A stretch of DNA of 64,000 nucleotides from a virus: the IMG/VR virus record IMGVR_UViG_3300024999_000029, positions 285,051-349,050 of that record. One strand, written 5' to 3'. Shown here in pieces: positions 8,007 to 17,951 of this stretch (position 1 is the first letter of the stretch; each line of letters starts with the position of its first letter). The position numbers and the translations under genes were made by a program. The notes under the pieces were generated by a model that did not search any database, was not told the origin of the DNA, and saw only the letters and a list, made by a program, of their open reading frames with translations.

Positions 8007-9586
8007 ATGGCAAATGACCTTTCTATAATATTAAAGTCAAAATTAGACCAATCAGCAAAGGCTGTTGGAGATTTAAACAAGCAAATAAAAGAAATTGAAT
8101 CTAAATTAAAAGAAATAAAATTAAAAGTTAATTTTGATAGTAAAAATATAAATTCTAATGTAAAAAGTAAAATGAAAGATGTTGAAACTACTGTTAAAAA
8201 TACATCAAAAAAAATAAAAATATTTGACGAAAATCAACTCAATAAAGATTTTATCGGTGTAAAAGATATCGTTAATAGAATCCAAAAAACCTTTAGTAAA
8301 TTAGGAGATACAAAAATTGCTATAGGTAAAAACGCAAAAGGTGAAATACAATCAGTAACAGCAGAAGTTACAAAAGCTAATGGTGTAATTGAAAAATTTA
8401 AATATAATTTAGGTGAAATACAAAAGGGTGGAAGGAAATATGCTGGTTTTGTATCTGGTGGTTCTAAAGTTACTGATAATACTGCTCAAATTGCAGAAAG
8501 ACAATTACAAGCAGCTCAAAAGACAAATTCAGCAATTGAAAAACAGAATCAATCAAGAATACGCGCAGAAAATAAAATAAATGAAATACAAGAGAGAAAT
8601 CTTAGGAATAGAGAAGCAAGAGAGGCACAAGCAACACAGAGAGAGTCACAAAGAAGACAAAGACTTGAATCTTCAACTAACGAAAGATGGCAGAGAAATT
8701 TAATACAAAGAGAAGCAAGAGAAGCACAAGTAGCTAGAAGAACGGCTCAAGTTGCAACTAATACTTCAAATCAACTAGGACTTTTTCAACAGCAGCAAAA
8801 TCTTAGAGCAACGTCACTCACTGGTGGTGCGGCTGGGAGATTTGTTGATAATACTGCATTAGAGCAATTTAGAAGAAGTGTTGCATCTCTAACACGAGAT
8901 ACGCCTAATCTTAGAAATAGAATGGCAGAATTGAGATTGGAATTTCAAAGAATTAATTCTTCCGCACAAAACGCTAGTAGAAGTTCTTTAAATCTTGGAG
9001 AATCTATTAGACAGGCCGCAATAAAATTCCCCCTCTGGATGGGCATAGCGACTGTCTTTATGCAAATAACAAATCAAGTAAGAGATTCTATTAAGTATAT
9101 ATATGATATGGATACCGCTCTTACTGAATTATCTAAGGTTACTGATTTTAGTGCAGAAAGATTGGATAATATGCGTCAATCTGCATTGGAACTTGGAAAG
9201 CAACTTGGTCATAGTTCTGTTGATGTCATGAAATCTATGGCTGAATTTGGTAGAGTAACTAAAGATCCAGAGGCAATAAAACAACTTGCTAAAACAGCAA
9301 CAATGGCTTCAAATGTTACTTCTATGACAGCTCAAGAAGCAGCCAAAGCTTTAAATTCTACAATGATTTCTTTTAAAATGAACGCAACTGATAGTATGAA
9401 GATATTAGATCAGTGGAATGAGATCCAAAATAATTTTCGTGTAAGTGCTGAAGATTTGGCAGATTCAATTGGGAAAGTAGGAGCAGCAGCAGGGCAAGCA
9501 GGAGTTAAAATTGAAGAATTAGAAGGATATACGGCAGCAATTGTATCAGCAACAGGCATTACAGGTTCGGAAAGTGGAACAGCCCT
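8007..9586 (+). CDS. tape measure protein, exon 1
   Basis: The first 526 codons plus two bases of the tail tape-measure gene, starting at ATG behind AAAGGAGG. Coiled-coil and Gln/Arg-rich repeats (about residues 170-260) lead into the conserved TP901-type tape-measure region, with a hydrophobic segment near 345. The exon stops within GTALK, a spot where homologues continue with (T/S)IxSRxxRIG. The reading frame continues after the intron at 10803. Spliced length is 1,673 residues, which would correspond to a long siphophage tail. Translation without splicing ends a few codons later at TAA. Confidence 0.9.
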
Positions 9587-10802
9587 TAAATTTAGGGGCT
9601 TGGCAGCATAATACATAAACTGCTAAGAAAAATCTATTCTAATATACGGCGAAACTCCAGAGATGGACAACGCCTTCCAATTTTTAATGTTATTTATAAA
9701 ATAAAATAAAATCATCACAAATATAAACTAAAATATAAAAAGGGTGATATAATGGCTTTTCATAAAATCAAAAAGCAAGATAGTTTTGCGCAATGGTTTT
9801 TAGATAATTTTGGTATTGATAAATTCAATACATTAATAAAACATGAGAAAAACTTAGAAGTAGGATTAGATATATGGATGATATTTAAAAGAAGCACAGC
9901 TAAAATATGGTTCTATTGCGAAAATAAAAATTATCATGAATTTTGTATGTCAGCATATAATTATTATAAAGGTCAAAGATGTAAATATTGTGCAAGAACA
10001 AAATATATTCATCCTAAGGATTCTTTAGGACAGTATATTATTGATAATTTTGGAGAAGATTTTTTAAATATAATATGGTCAAGTAAAAATATAAAATCTC
10101 CTTTTAAATATTCAATAGGAACTGAAAAAAAAGTATGGTTTTCATGTATTAATGAAATACATGAAGATAAATTAAGACAAGTAAAAAATGCGGTAAGAGG
10201 CGATTTTTATTGTCCTTATTGTATGGAAAATAATAATTCTTCAAAATTACAAGAAAAGGTAAATCAATATATAAATTCATTAGGATATAAAATAAATACA
10301 GAATGTAATTGCACTATTATCCCTAAAAATCCAAAAACAAAATTTAATTTACCTTTTGATAATGAAATAGAAGAATTAAAATTAATAATTGAAGTCAATG
10401 GACGCCAACACTATGATGAAATTAGCAGTAATAGTAAGTGGCTCAATGGGAAAACAGCTAAAGAATATTTACATAATAGAAAACTTAAAGACAGATATAA
10501 AAAAATCTTTGCGAAATCGCAAGGATATTTTTATTTGGAGATTCCTTATTGGTGTGATGACTATAAAGAATCTTGGAAAGATTTAATAAACAATAAAATA
10601 AATAATATTAAAAAGGGAACAACGACTGAGACGAATAGACTACATTTCTGATGTAGATGCAACAGTCTGAACGTCACGCTATAATCTAAAAAATGAAACG
10701 TGAGAGAAATGGTCGCTGGTAATCAGACCAGCTAAAGAAGAACCGTTTCCGCTATCGAACAGATAGTCAGTAACCTTAAATCAAGGTGAAAGTAACAGAT
10801 TG
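9587..10802 (+). mobile_element. group I intron in tape-measure gene with homing-nuclease ORF
   Basis: The intron interrupts codon 527. The exon end GCCCU pairs with GGGGC (9593-9598) to form P1 with a U-G pair at the 5' splice site. AUUUA just before that guide pairs with the start of exon 2 (UAAAU) as P10. The intron ends in G (10802). P7 is formed by GACTG (10624-10628) and CAGTC (10663-10667, within AACAGTCTGAACG, the usual group I S element), with a P8 hairpin CTACAT/ATGTAG between. Removing it restores a continuous tape-measure frame. Confidence 0.93.
9752..10651 (+). CDS. intron-encoded homing endonuclease, EDxHD/Vsr-like
   Basis: A 299-residue protein starting at ATG behind AGGGTGATATA. 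Two related N-terminal segments (residues 9-95 and 90-165), each with DNF and Cys-x-x-Cys pairs (CKYC, CPYC), look like zinc-ribbon DNA-binding repeats. The C-terminal part has LIIEVNGRQHYDE (about 210-222), as in Vsr-related EDxHD nucleases such as I-Bth0305I. Its last codons overlap the intron core (P7 5' strand and P8), showing ORF and ribozyme are merged. It presumably cuts intronless tape-measure alleles. Confidence 0.75.
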   Translation: MAFHKIKKQDSFAQWFLDNFGIDKFNTLIKHEKNLEVGLDIWMIFKRSTAKIWFYCENKNYHEFCMSAYNYYKGQRCKYCARTKYIHPKDSLGQYIIDNFGEDFLNIIWSSKNIKSPFKYSIGTEKKVWFSCINEIHEDKLRQVKNAVRGDFYCPYCMENNNSSKLQEKVNQYINSLGYKINTECNCTIIPKNPKTKFNLPFDNEIEELKLIIEVNGRQHYDEISSNSKWLNGKTAKEYLHNRKLKDRYKKIFAKSQGYFYLEIPYWCDDYKESWKDLINNKINNIKKGTTTETNRLHF

Positions 10803-13800
10803 TAAATCCATAATTTCCAGAACATTTCGTATAGGCGAAGAAGGTGCTGAAGATGCAGGTAAAACAGAAGAGTATCTTAATTCTATAGGTATTGCTGTCA
10901 GAAAATCAGCTACAGAATTTAGGGATTTTTCTGGCATATTAGATGATATTAAAGGTAGATGGGGTTCTTTAACATCTACGGAAAAAAGTGCTTTAGCTCA
11001 ACAAATGGCTGGAACCTGGCATTATTCAAAATTTATTGCATTAATGGAAAATTATGGAATAGCACAAGATGCAACCAATAAAGCAATGAATAGTCAAAAT
11101 TCAGCATTACAAGAAAATGCAAAATATATGAATAGTGTTGCTGGTAAAGTTGGACTATTTAAAGTTTCGTTAGAAAATTTATATTCCACAATTTTATCAT
11201 CTGATGCTTTAAAAAATATATTAGATGGTTTAATTAAATTTATAGAAGTCACAAATAGAGTTGTGACAGGATTGGGCGGATTTAATACAGCTTTATTATT
11301 AATAATTAATACTTTAATAATATTTAAAAGTAAGGCAATTGCTAGTGCTATAACAAGTGTATGGGCATACATTGCCGCTTTCGGTTTAGCCGAAACAGCA
11401 ACACTTGGGTTTAGTGCGGCAGTTAGTGTATTAAATACTGCTTTATTAGCATTGCTTAAAAATCCTATAACATGGATACTTGCGGCAGTGGGAACATTGA
11501 CTATTGGTATTTTTTCATGGATTAATGCTAATCAAAAATTAAAAGAATCAATAATTGAAACAAATAAAGCTCAACTAGATTTTAACTTGGCTGTTAAAGA
11601 TTTTTATCAAGATATGTCACCTGATAAAGTAAATGCAACTGCACAAGCTTTTGAAAATTTAAAAAAGCAACTTAATTATAAAAATGATAATGATTTACAA
11701 GAAGATATTAATAAAATTCAAGAGTTAAGAAAAGAATCTGAATGGGCTAAAAAAGTTTTATCTGATTCTGGCCGTAGTTCATATGAAAAGAATTTAGCTC
11801 AAAAAATATTACAACAACTATCTGATTTAGAAGATAAAACTAAAAAATACACTGAAGCTCAAAAAGAATTAGATACACAAAAGGCAATTACCAACATACT
11901 AGATACAGAATCCCAGAATAATATTGCCAAAAAGGTTAAAGGGAAATTATCTGAATTAGATGCAGACAAAGAATTGATAAAACAGTATGAAAAAAGCGTT
12001 AAAGCTGGAAAAGAAGATAAAGAGATTCGTGACCAAATTTTAGATAAATATCCTCAATATCTTAAAATGATTGGTGAGCATTCAGATAAAATTGGCATTA
12101 ACACAGATACATTAAAAATTAATATAGATATTCAAGAAACTCTTGCAAAAGCTGAAATAGTAGAAGCACAAGTAGCAATGCGGGCAAGCTTAGATAAGAC
12201 AACTACAATTGTAGAACAAACTAAGCAAAGAATAACGGCGTTAAAAGAAGAGCAATCCGCACTAGTAGCTATAAGTAAACCTATTTCTGTAGCTGATGTA
12301 GAAATTTCACCAGCTACAGAAATATTTAATGATCGAATAGAAGAAAAGTTTTCTCAAATAGTTGAGGCTGAAAAGGGTTTGGAACGACTTCAGTCAGCTA
12401 TTGAAATTCAAAAAGGCTCTTTAGAATTAACTCCAGAACAAATTTTAGCTGCTGCAAAATCAGGTAAAAAAGGATATTTTTCAGATTCAGATGGAGATAA
12501 ATCTTCCTTGCCAACTCTTAAAGAAGCAGTTGCTCGTGAAGAGTTAACTAAAGAACTTGTTAAGGCTTATAATAAAGAAGTTGATATATCAGATGTTAAG
12601 ATTAAACATCTTGAGAGACAACTTAAAATAAATGACGAACAAAAAAATTATAATAGAGAGCTTGAATTAACTAATTCACTTATATCAAACCAAGAGGCTA
12701 AAATTGGTCAACTTGGGACAGCTAATAAAAGTATAACAAAAGAGGCAGATAAACTACGTGCCGATAATCTTAAATTTGACACAACCAAGTGGTTTGATGT
12801 GGGTGGAGAAGCAACAGTAGATTATAGGAAACTTCTTAATTCATTTGCTATTGAATCAGAAAAAATACGTGCCAAAGCAGAAAAAACTAATACTAAAACA
12901 GCTATTCAAGAATCAAATAAACAGATTCAGGCTTTAGAAAATCAAAAGAAAAAAATTGAGGAATTATTTAACAATATTTATGCTCTTAAAAAGGCTTATG
13001 CTTCTAATACGGACGAAATATTAAAGACTGAAGATGCAGTTGATTCATTAAAACAAAGTGTTGTTAAATTAAATGAAGAACAAAAGAAACTCCAAGAAGA
13101 ACTTTACAAAAAGCAAAAAAAATCTCTTGAAGAAATTTTAGATTTAGTCACTGAGATGATTAAGCAAGAAGCGGAAGATCAAATTGACGCACTTGAAGAA
13201 CAAGTTGATAAATATAAAGAAATAATTAGTGCAAAAAAAGAAGCATTGAAGCTTACTGAAGAACAACACGATTATGAGAAGTCTTTAGCTGAAAAACAAA
13301 AAGATATATCTAAGATTCAAAATCGTCTTTTAGAATTAAGTCTTGATGATAGTCGTGCAGCACAGGCTGAAAGACTTAAATTAGAAGAAGACTTAGCAGA
13401 TAAAACATCGGATTTAGATGAGTTGCAACATGATAGAAGTATTGAACTTCAAGAGCAAGCTTTAGATAAAGAATTAAAACAGTTTGAAGATACTAAAGAC
13501 AAAGAGATTAAAGAAATTAAAGATTATCTTGATAAATCTGGACGTTTAACTGCCGATGCTATGAAATTAATTAATACTCAAGGTGATACGGTTTATAACA
13601 ATTTAGTAAAATGGAATGAATTGTACGGAGATTCGATTGAAAATAATGTAAAAAATTCCTGGGAGAGTGCTAAACAAGCCTTAAATAGTTATAAAAACTC
13701 TTTGAATCAAATTGATTATAATTTTGCATCACAAACTCTTAGCGATACTTTAAATGAGAGCGATATTATTGCTCAAATGCAAGCAAATTCTAAGTCTTGG

Positions 13801-14244
13801 TCTAATGCTAGTCCTGAATATAAAAAAGAGCTTGCGGCAGAGAATCTTAGACTTGGAACAAGTATAGGATTAACCAGAGATGATAAGACTGGCATTTGGT
13901 ATGATAAAAGTGGAGTTAGAGCTTATGCTGGTGGTGGCACAAGTACTGAAACTCAACTTGCATTATTACATGGCACAAAAGCTAATCCAGAATGGATTCT
14001 TAATTCAGGTCAAATGAAAAGTTTGATTACTAATTTGACTTTACCTCAATTCAAGATGCCTGAAGTTAAGGGATTATCTAATGGCAGTGGGGTTCAAATT
14101 GGTAGTTTGATTACAGTAAATGGAAATGTAGATAAAGCAGCTATGCCAAAACTTGAAACTGTTGTAAATCAAGCAGTTGATAAGTTGGTTAATACGATGG
14201 GACTTAGGGGCAATACTAGGTCGACAAAATCATATAGCATTTAG
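10803..14244 (+). CDS. tape measure protein, exon 2
   Basis: The continuation of the tape measure gene, beginning with the last base of the split Leu codon and reading LKSIISRTFRIGEEG, the expected continuation of the tape-measure signature. Hydrophobic segments (about the 380 to 470-residue zone of the full protein after splicing, and the next 80 residues) are followed by very long coiled coils to the C-terminus. A final beta-like region ends with IGSLITVNGNVDK. The exon encodes 1,146 residues. The protein fixes tail length and is likely ejected into the host envelope. Confidence 0.92.
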
Positions 14245-14249
14245 TTTTA

Positions 14250-14283
14250 TAGGGTATTGCAGAAATGTAATGCCCTTTGTTTT
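14250..14283 (+). terminator. intrinsic terminator
   Basis: AGGGTATT pairs with AATGCCCT, followed by TTTGTTTT. It ends the tape-measure transcript or acts as partial attenuation before Dit. Confidence 0.6.
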
Positions 14284-14335
14284 GAGAATAATTAAAAATT
14301 TAAATAGATATTAAAAAATTAAGGTGGTGAAATAA

Positions 14336-15124
14336 TTGGCTATACAGGCTTTAAATTTTATATATGACAATATTTCAAGCGAGGTATTTTCGGTCAAGAT
14401 TGTGAATTTTAACTCCAGTGGTTTACAAGAAAATAATTTTGGAGGTAACGTAATTCCGATTTATGAATCAATAAAAAGAAAACATAATGTGTTTTTGTAT
14501 GGGACTCAGCCGTCACAACCATTAGAATTTGAATTGAATATTGCAACAGAGGGAGAAGAACTTGACAGTTATTCACTAGGAGCATTGGGCAAGTGGCTCT
14601 TTGGTCATCAAGATTGGAAATGGCTACAAATTGAGCAAGTTTCATATGAAGGGTTATGGTTTAAGTGTTTATTATTAGATCCTCAAGTTATTTCAGTTGG
14701 TAATATGAATATAGGCTTTAAATGTAAGGTATTCTGTGACAGTTCATATGTATATTCTGATGAGTTTACATATAACCACAATATCACTACTTCTAATCAG
14801 CAAATTACATTTAATAATTTAAGTGATGCTAACTTGTATTTATATCCCTATATATCCTTCACAACGTCTAGTACAACTACTAGCTTCAGTATAAAAAATT
14901 CCTCAGATAGTGATAGAGAATTTAAATTTACAAGTATTGCAAATAATGAGACTATAACTGTGAATAATGATTTAAAAATTATAACGTCTAGTACATCTAA
15001 TAATAGATTGAGTAATTTTAATTTAAAGTGGTTGAGGTTAGTTCCAGGAACTAATAATTTAGTAGTTAATGGGAATGGTAGTATGTTTTTAAGAATGAGA
15101 TTCCCAGTTAAGGTTGGTGGGTAA
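14336..15124 (+). CDS. distal tail protein (Dit, Sipho_tail family)
   Basis: A 262-residue protein starting at TTG 14336 behind AAGGTGGTG. The N-terminal half has the typical Dit features: an early FNFxYD-like start, SSGLQENNFGG, and a WKWLQIE ... YEGLWFKC stretch. The C-terminal half is Ser/Thr/Asn-rich beta. It directly follows the tape measure, the invariant location of Dit. It would form the hexameric hub joining tail tube to Tal. The Tal gene follows only after about 5 kb of inserted accessory genes. Confidence 0.8.
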   Translation: MAIQALNFIYDNISSEVFSVKIVNFNSSGLQENNFGGNVIPIYESIKRKHNVFLYGTQPSQPLEFELNIATEGEELDSYSLGALGKWLFGHQDWKWLQIEQVSYEGLWFKCLLLDPQVISVGNMNIGFKCKVFCDSSYVYSDEFTYNHNITTSNQQITFNNLSDANLYLYPYISFTTSSTTTSFSIKNSSDSDREFKFTSIANNETITVNNDLKIITSSTSNNRLSNFNLKWLRLVPGTNNLVVNGNGSMFLRMRFPVKVGG

Positions 15125-15221
15125 ATTCCTTCGCAATAAGAAAATATTTTTTGTAGAAAATAGTAAAACAATATATTATAATCAATAATAAGAATAATTA
15201 TTCATATATTATGAAATATTG

Positions 15222-15250
15222 TTGTCAAATATACCATAATATGCTAAAAT
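15222..15250 (+). promoter_or_regulatory. promoter of toxin-antitoxin pair
   Basis: TTGTCA (15222-15227) and TAAAAT (15245-15250) have 17-base spacing. The promoter starts an accessory transcript within the tail module. Confidence 0.65.
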
Positions 15251-15325
15251 AAATTATACAGTTCTACAAATACTTTAATCCATTTGAGTTATATTATATT
15301 CAAATAAGCTTATTGAGGTGTTTGT

Positions 15326-15553
15326 ATGAATAAACGAATAAGAAAGAAAAAACAAATAAATGAGGAGGCGAATGATATGAGTGTTGCAACTATTAATAAT
15401 AGGAGTTATAATTCACTTGATTTGAATAAATTAAAAAGTAAAAAACATACTATTATATCCTCAAAAGAAGCACTCAAAGATATTACTCCTATTGAATGGT
15501 CTGAAGATGTTTTGTCTGGGAAAAAGAAAGTCATTATTGACTGTAACAAATGA
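15326..15553 (+). CDS. antitoxin-like protein of a MazF-like pair
   Basis: A 75-residue protein. ATG 15326 has GAGGTG, but an in-frame ATG at 15377 has a stronger GGAGG, giving a 58-residue form. The C-terminal half SSKEALKDITPIEWSEDVL followed by SGKKKV is an acidic-then-basic tail that recurs almost identically at the end of the 38652-39161 product. Position directly before a PemK/MazF-like gene suggests it is the antitoxin, with the tail probably wrapping the toxin. No DNA-binding motif is obvious. Confidence 0.6.
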   Translation: MNKRIRKKKQINEEANDMSVATINNRSYNSLDLNKLKSKKHTIISSKEALKDITPIEWSEDVLSGKKKVIIDCNK

Positions 15554-15571
15554 TATTTTTGGGGGCATACG

Positions 15572-15976
15572 ATGTGTAAGGTCGGAGACATTATTTTAAT
15601 TAAGAATTATATAGTTAATGGTGTACATTTAACAAAACATTCTTTCGTAGTTTTAAATGATAAAGCGGGACAAATTCAAGGCTTAGATTACGATATAATA
15701 TGCAATACCATGTCTTCATTTAAAAATGAGGAGCAACGAAAGAAAAAGTTGAGTTATTCTAGTAATTTTGAGATATTACATAATGATCAAGTTATAAGTA
15801 ATGGTGGAAATGATATAGATGGCTTTATAAAAGCGGAACAATTTTATTATTTTGATAAAGATAAAATTGATTATATGGTTATTGGCACTATGAAAGCAGA
15901 AGCTTTTAATTTATTATTAGAATTTATAGATGAATTAGAAATACCAATTCAAGATGTAGTAGATAATTTAAAGTAA
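15572..15976 (+). CDS. PemK/MazF-like toxin (putative endoribonuclease)
   Basis: A 134-residue protein, GGGGG ribosome site, 18 bases after the antitoxin-like gene. It starts VGDIILIKN and continues HSFVVLNDKAGQIQGLDYDI, a small beta-barrel opening like MazF/PemK proteins. It ends with an acidic helical segment (LLEFIDELEIPIQDVV). Such proteins cleave mRNA when not bound by antitoxin. Family placement is from memory of related clostridial proteins and is moderately sure. Confidence 0.6.
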   Translation: MCKVGDIILIKNYIVNGVHLTKHSFVVLNDKAGQIQGLDYDIICNTMSSFKNEEQRKKKLSYSSNFEILHNDQVISNGGNDIDGFIKAEQFYYFDKDKIDYMVIGTMKAEAFNLLLEFIDELEIPIQDVVDNLK

Positions 15977-15990
15977 TTTTACTGATTTTT

Positions 15991-16016
15991 AAGACCTCTC
16001 TAACTAGAGGTCTTAT
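15991..16016 (+). terminator. intrinsic terminator
   Basis: A perfect 9-bp stem AAGACCTCT/AGAGGTCTT with loop CTAACT and a short T/A tail ends the toxin-antitoxin transcript. Confidence 0.75.
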
Positions 16017-16052
16017 TCATTGTAAATAACCTCCTTTTCAGTAATATTATAC

Positions 16053-16080
16053 TTGCATAATATTTTCCATAAGATATAAT
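16053..16080 (+). promoter_or_regulatory. promoter of the zinc-ribbon membrane protein
   Basis: TTGCAT (16053-16058), 16 bases, then a perfect TATAAT (16075-16080), about 50 bp before the start codon. Confidence 0.7.
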
Positions 16081-16129
16081 AATTATATCAATATAAAAAT
16101 ATATAAATCACTGAGAAGGAGAGATAAAA

Positions 16130-17086
16130 ATGAATAAATGTACTAAATGTGGGGCTATCAACACAGATGAAACAATATATTGTGAGTGTGGTGAACCTTT
16201 GAATGACAATATTTCCGATAGAGATAATTCAATAAGCAAGGAACTGAGAAATACACTTATTTTTGGTGGAATATTCGCTATTGTTGTATTATTTATAATT
16301 ATTATTACTAATGTAAATAGTAAGTACCAACAGCCAGATCATAGCGAGCAGTCAAATGTAAGTATAGATGATAATGAAATAAAAATGAATAATTACAAAA
16401 ATGAGCTAAAAGATAAAATGTCATCTATTATTAAAAAATATGATTTTGCCACATCATTCGAACTTGATAGTGATATGGATGCTCATATGACGATAAAAGT
16501 TAATGATAAATTTGACAAATTAAGTAATGTAGAAAAGTATAAGGTATTAAGTAATTTATATCATGATTTTAAGGAAACAATAAATGAATGTATTATGGAT
16601 AAACTTGATAGCAGTTATATAGATACTGATATAGGGAAGCGTATTTTAGCCATTTCACCAAAAGGAACATTTACACAAAATTATGATCACCTAACATTGC
16701 CAGATGGGAAAGAAGTATGCGAGGACGATACACTAACAAAAGAAGAAAAAAAGCAACAACAGGAGGAAATAGAACAATTTAAAAAACAACAAAATCTTAT
16801 TGATAGTAGCGTGAATGGTTTAATTATTCAAAATGAAAAGATATGGACAAATGATGGCGATTATAGTTATTTTAAAGGAAGAGTTAAGAATATCGGCAAT
16901 TTAGACATTACATATTGGAAATTAACGCTTGAACTTTGTGATAGCAATGAAAATGTATTAGATACAGATTATACAAACTCATCGGAAACAATTAGACCTG
17001 GAAATATGAAAGAGTTTGAAATAATGCATAAATATGACTCTGAGTATAAAAAAGCAAGAGTTTTTATAGATGAAGCTAAGAACTAA
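16130..17086 (+). CDS. zinc-ribbon membrane protein with FxLYD-like domain
   Basis: A 318-residue protein with AAGGAGAG ribosome site. An N-terminal zinc ribbon (CTKC at 4-7, CEC at 21-23) is followed by one membrane helix (about 40-62). An extracytoplasmic region follows with a Gln/Lys-rich coil (about 200-225). The C-terminal domain has YSYFKGRVKNIGNLDITYW, as in FxLYD domains. The gene has its own promoter and terminator, as expected for a lysogeny-expressed cargo gene that alters the host envelope. The actual role is unknown. Confidence 0.7.
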   Translation: MNKCTKCGAINTDETIYCECGEPLNDNISDRDNSISKELRNTLIFGGIFAIVVLFIIIITNVNSKYQQPDHSEQSNVSIDDNEIKMNNYKNELKDKMSSIIKKYDFATSFELDSDMDAHMTIKVNDKFDKLSNVEKYKVLSNLYHDFKETINECIMDKLDSSYIDTDIGKRILAISPKGTFTQNYDHLTLPDGKEVCEDDTLTKEEKKQQQEEIEQFKKQQNLIDSSVNGLIIQNEKIWTNDGDYSYFKGRVKNIGNLDITYWKLTLELCDSNENVLDTDYTNSSETIRPGNMKEFEIMHKYDSEYKKARVFIDEAKN

Positions 17087-17113
17087 TTATATTATTAATG
17101 TAAAAGATTTATT

Positions 17114-17142
17114 TAAACTGGTGATGAGCCAGTTTTCTTTTT
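17114..17142 (+). terminator. intrinsic terminator
   Basis: AAACTGG pairs with CCAGTTT, followed by TCTTTTT. Confidence 0.75.
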
Positions 17143-17182
17143 ATAAAAATCTCTAATAATTTTCACCTCAACTTTTATTAAA

Positions 17183-17241
17183 ATATTGATAATTCTAATA
17201 TTTCTCTTGACAAATTATTAATATATTGATAATATTAATAT
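17183..17241 (+). promoter_or_regulatory. two 19-bp operator-like repeats over the Xre promoter
   Basis: ATATTGATAATTCTAATAT (17183-17201) and ATATTGATAATATTAATAT (17223-17241) differ at two bases and lie exactly 40 bp apart, about four helical turns. TTGACA (17207-17212) with TAATAT (17230-17235) lies between and over them. A further extended -10 (TGGTATAAT) is at 17271-17279. The layout suggests autorepression by the adjacent Xre protein. Confidence 0.6.
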
Positions 17242-17308
17242 ATTAAGAAATTTTATATTGATTAATTTTATGGTATAATCAAAATAAAAATGTTAATGAG
17301 GGATATTA

Positions 17309-17545
17309 ATGGAAGTAATGATTAAATTAAAAATAAATGAAAAAATTGAAGAGTACAGAAAAGACACAGGAGCAACGAAAACTTGGATTTCTCATAAACT
17401 TGGAATGAGTAAACAAAGATTGTCCAATATCGGCAACGGGGACAATATTACTTTAAAATTATTACTAAGAGTTGCAATATTTCTAAATTGTAAAACCGAA
17501 GATTTATACGAATATAGTATTGTTGACGATAATATTCAATCTTAG
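17309..17545 (+). CDS. Cro/CI-type (Xre) helix-turn-helix regulator
   Basis: A 78-residue protein behind GAGGG. The HTH is clear: KTWISHKLGMSKQRLSNIGN (about 24-43) followed by a hydrophobic helix LLLRVAIFLNC and the usual EDLYEY end. It is a single-domain DNA-binding protein without a cleavable C-terminal domain. Upstream repeats suggest it controls its own promoter. With the antirepressor downstream it may form a switch for this cargo region rather than for the whole phage. Confidence 0.85.
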   Translation: MEVMIKLKINEKIEEYRKDTGATKTWISHKLGMSKQRLSNIGNGDNITLKLLLRVAIFLNCKTEDLYEYSIVDDNIQS

Positions 17546-17566
17546 ATATTTTTGTATTTATTTTTG

Positions 17567-17595
17567 TTGACATTATTCAAACTCTTTTGTATACT
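17567..17595 (+). promoter_or_regulatory. strong promoter of antirepressor operon with leader hairpin
   Basis: TTGACA (17567-17572), 17 bases, TATACT (17590-17595). The transcript begins with a small hairpin (AAGGTA with TACCTT, about 17604-17619) before the GGAGG site of the next gene. Confidence 0.75.
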
Positions 17596-17651
17596 ATTAA
17601 TGCAAGGTAGATTTTACCTTTTGTAAAAAATAATATATAGGAGGGTTTATT

Positions 17652-17951
17652 GTGAGTAGATTAAAAACAATTACGATTAATGAATTTGAAAATGATTTTA
17701 GTAAATTAGAAGGAAAATCAGTTTGCGTAGATATCAAAGGGTCTATAAATTTATTGAAGGTTATAACCAACTTCAACGTATGGCAAGACGAAAATAAAAT
17801 TACATTGTTTGATCATGAAGATGAATCCGAAGTTAATATTAAAAAAGATGTTATTGATTGTATTGTAAAAGATAGACATGATACGAGTTTATTTTTAAAG
17901 AATGGTATGGAAGTTAATGTTTATGGGCAGGAGGACGTTGATCATGAATAA
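17652..17951 (+). CDS. hypothetical protein upstream of antirepressor
   Basis: A 99-residue protein starting at GTG 17652 behind AGGAGG. It is a compact acidic alpha/beta protein, with DIKGSINLLKVITNF and ITLFDHEDESEVNIKKDVI in the middle, reminiscent of small sensory or ligand-binding folds but without a diagnostic motif. Its stop overlaps the antirepressor start by eight bases, so the two are translationally coupled. Role unknown. Confidence 0.6.
   Translation: MSRLKTITINEFENDFSKLEGKSVCVDIKGSINLLKVITNFNVWQDENKITLFDHEDESEVNIKKDVIDCIVKDRHDTSLFLKNGMEVNVYGQEDVDHE

Noticed and set aside
10389-10586. Second open frame within the intron nuclease gene
   Set aside because: It is an alternative frame within the EDxHD nuclease gene, without its own ribosome site.
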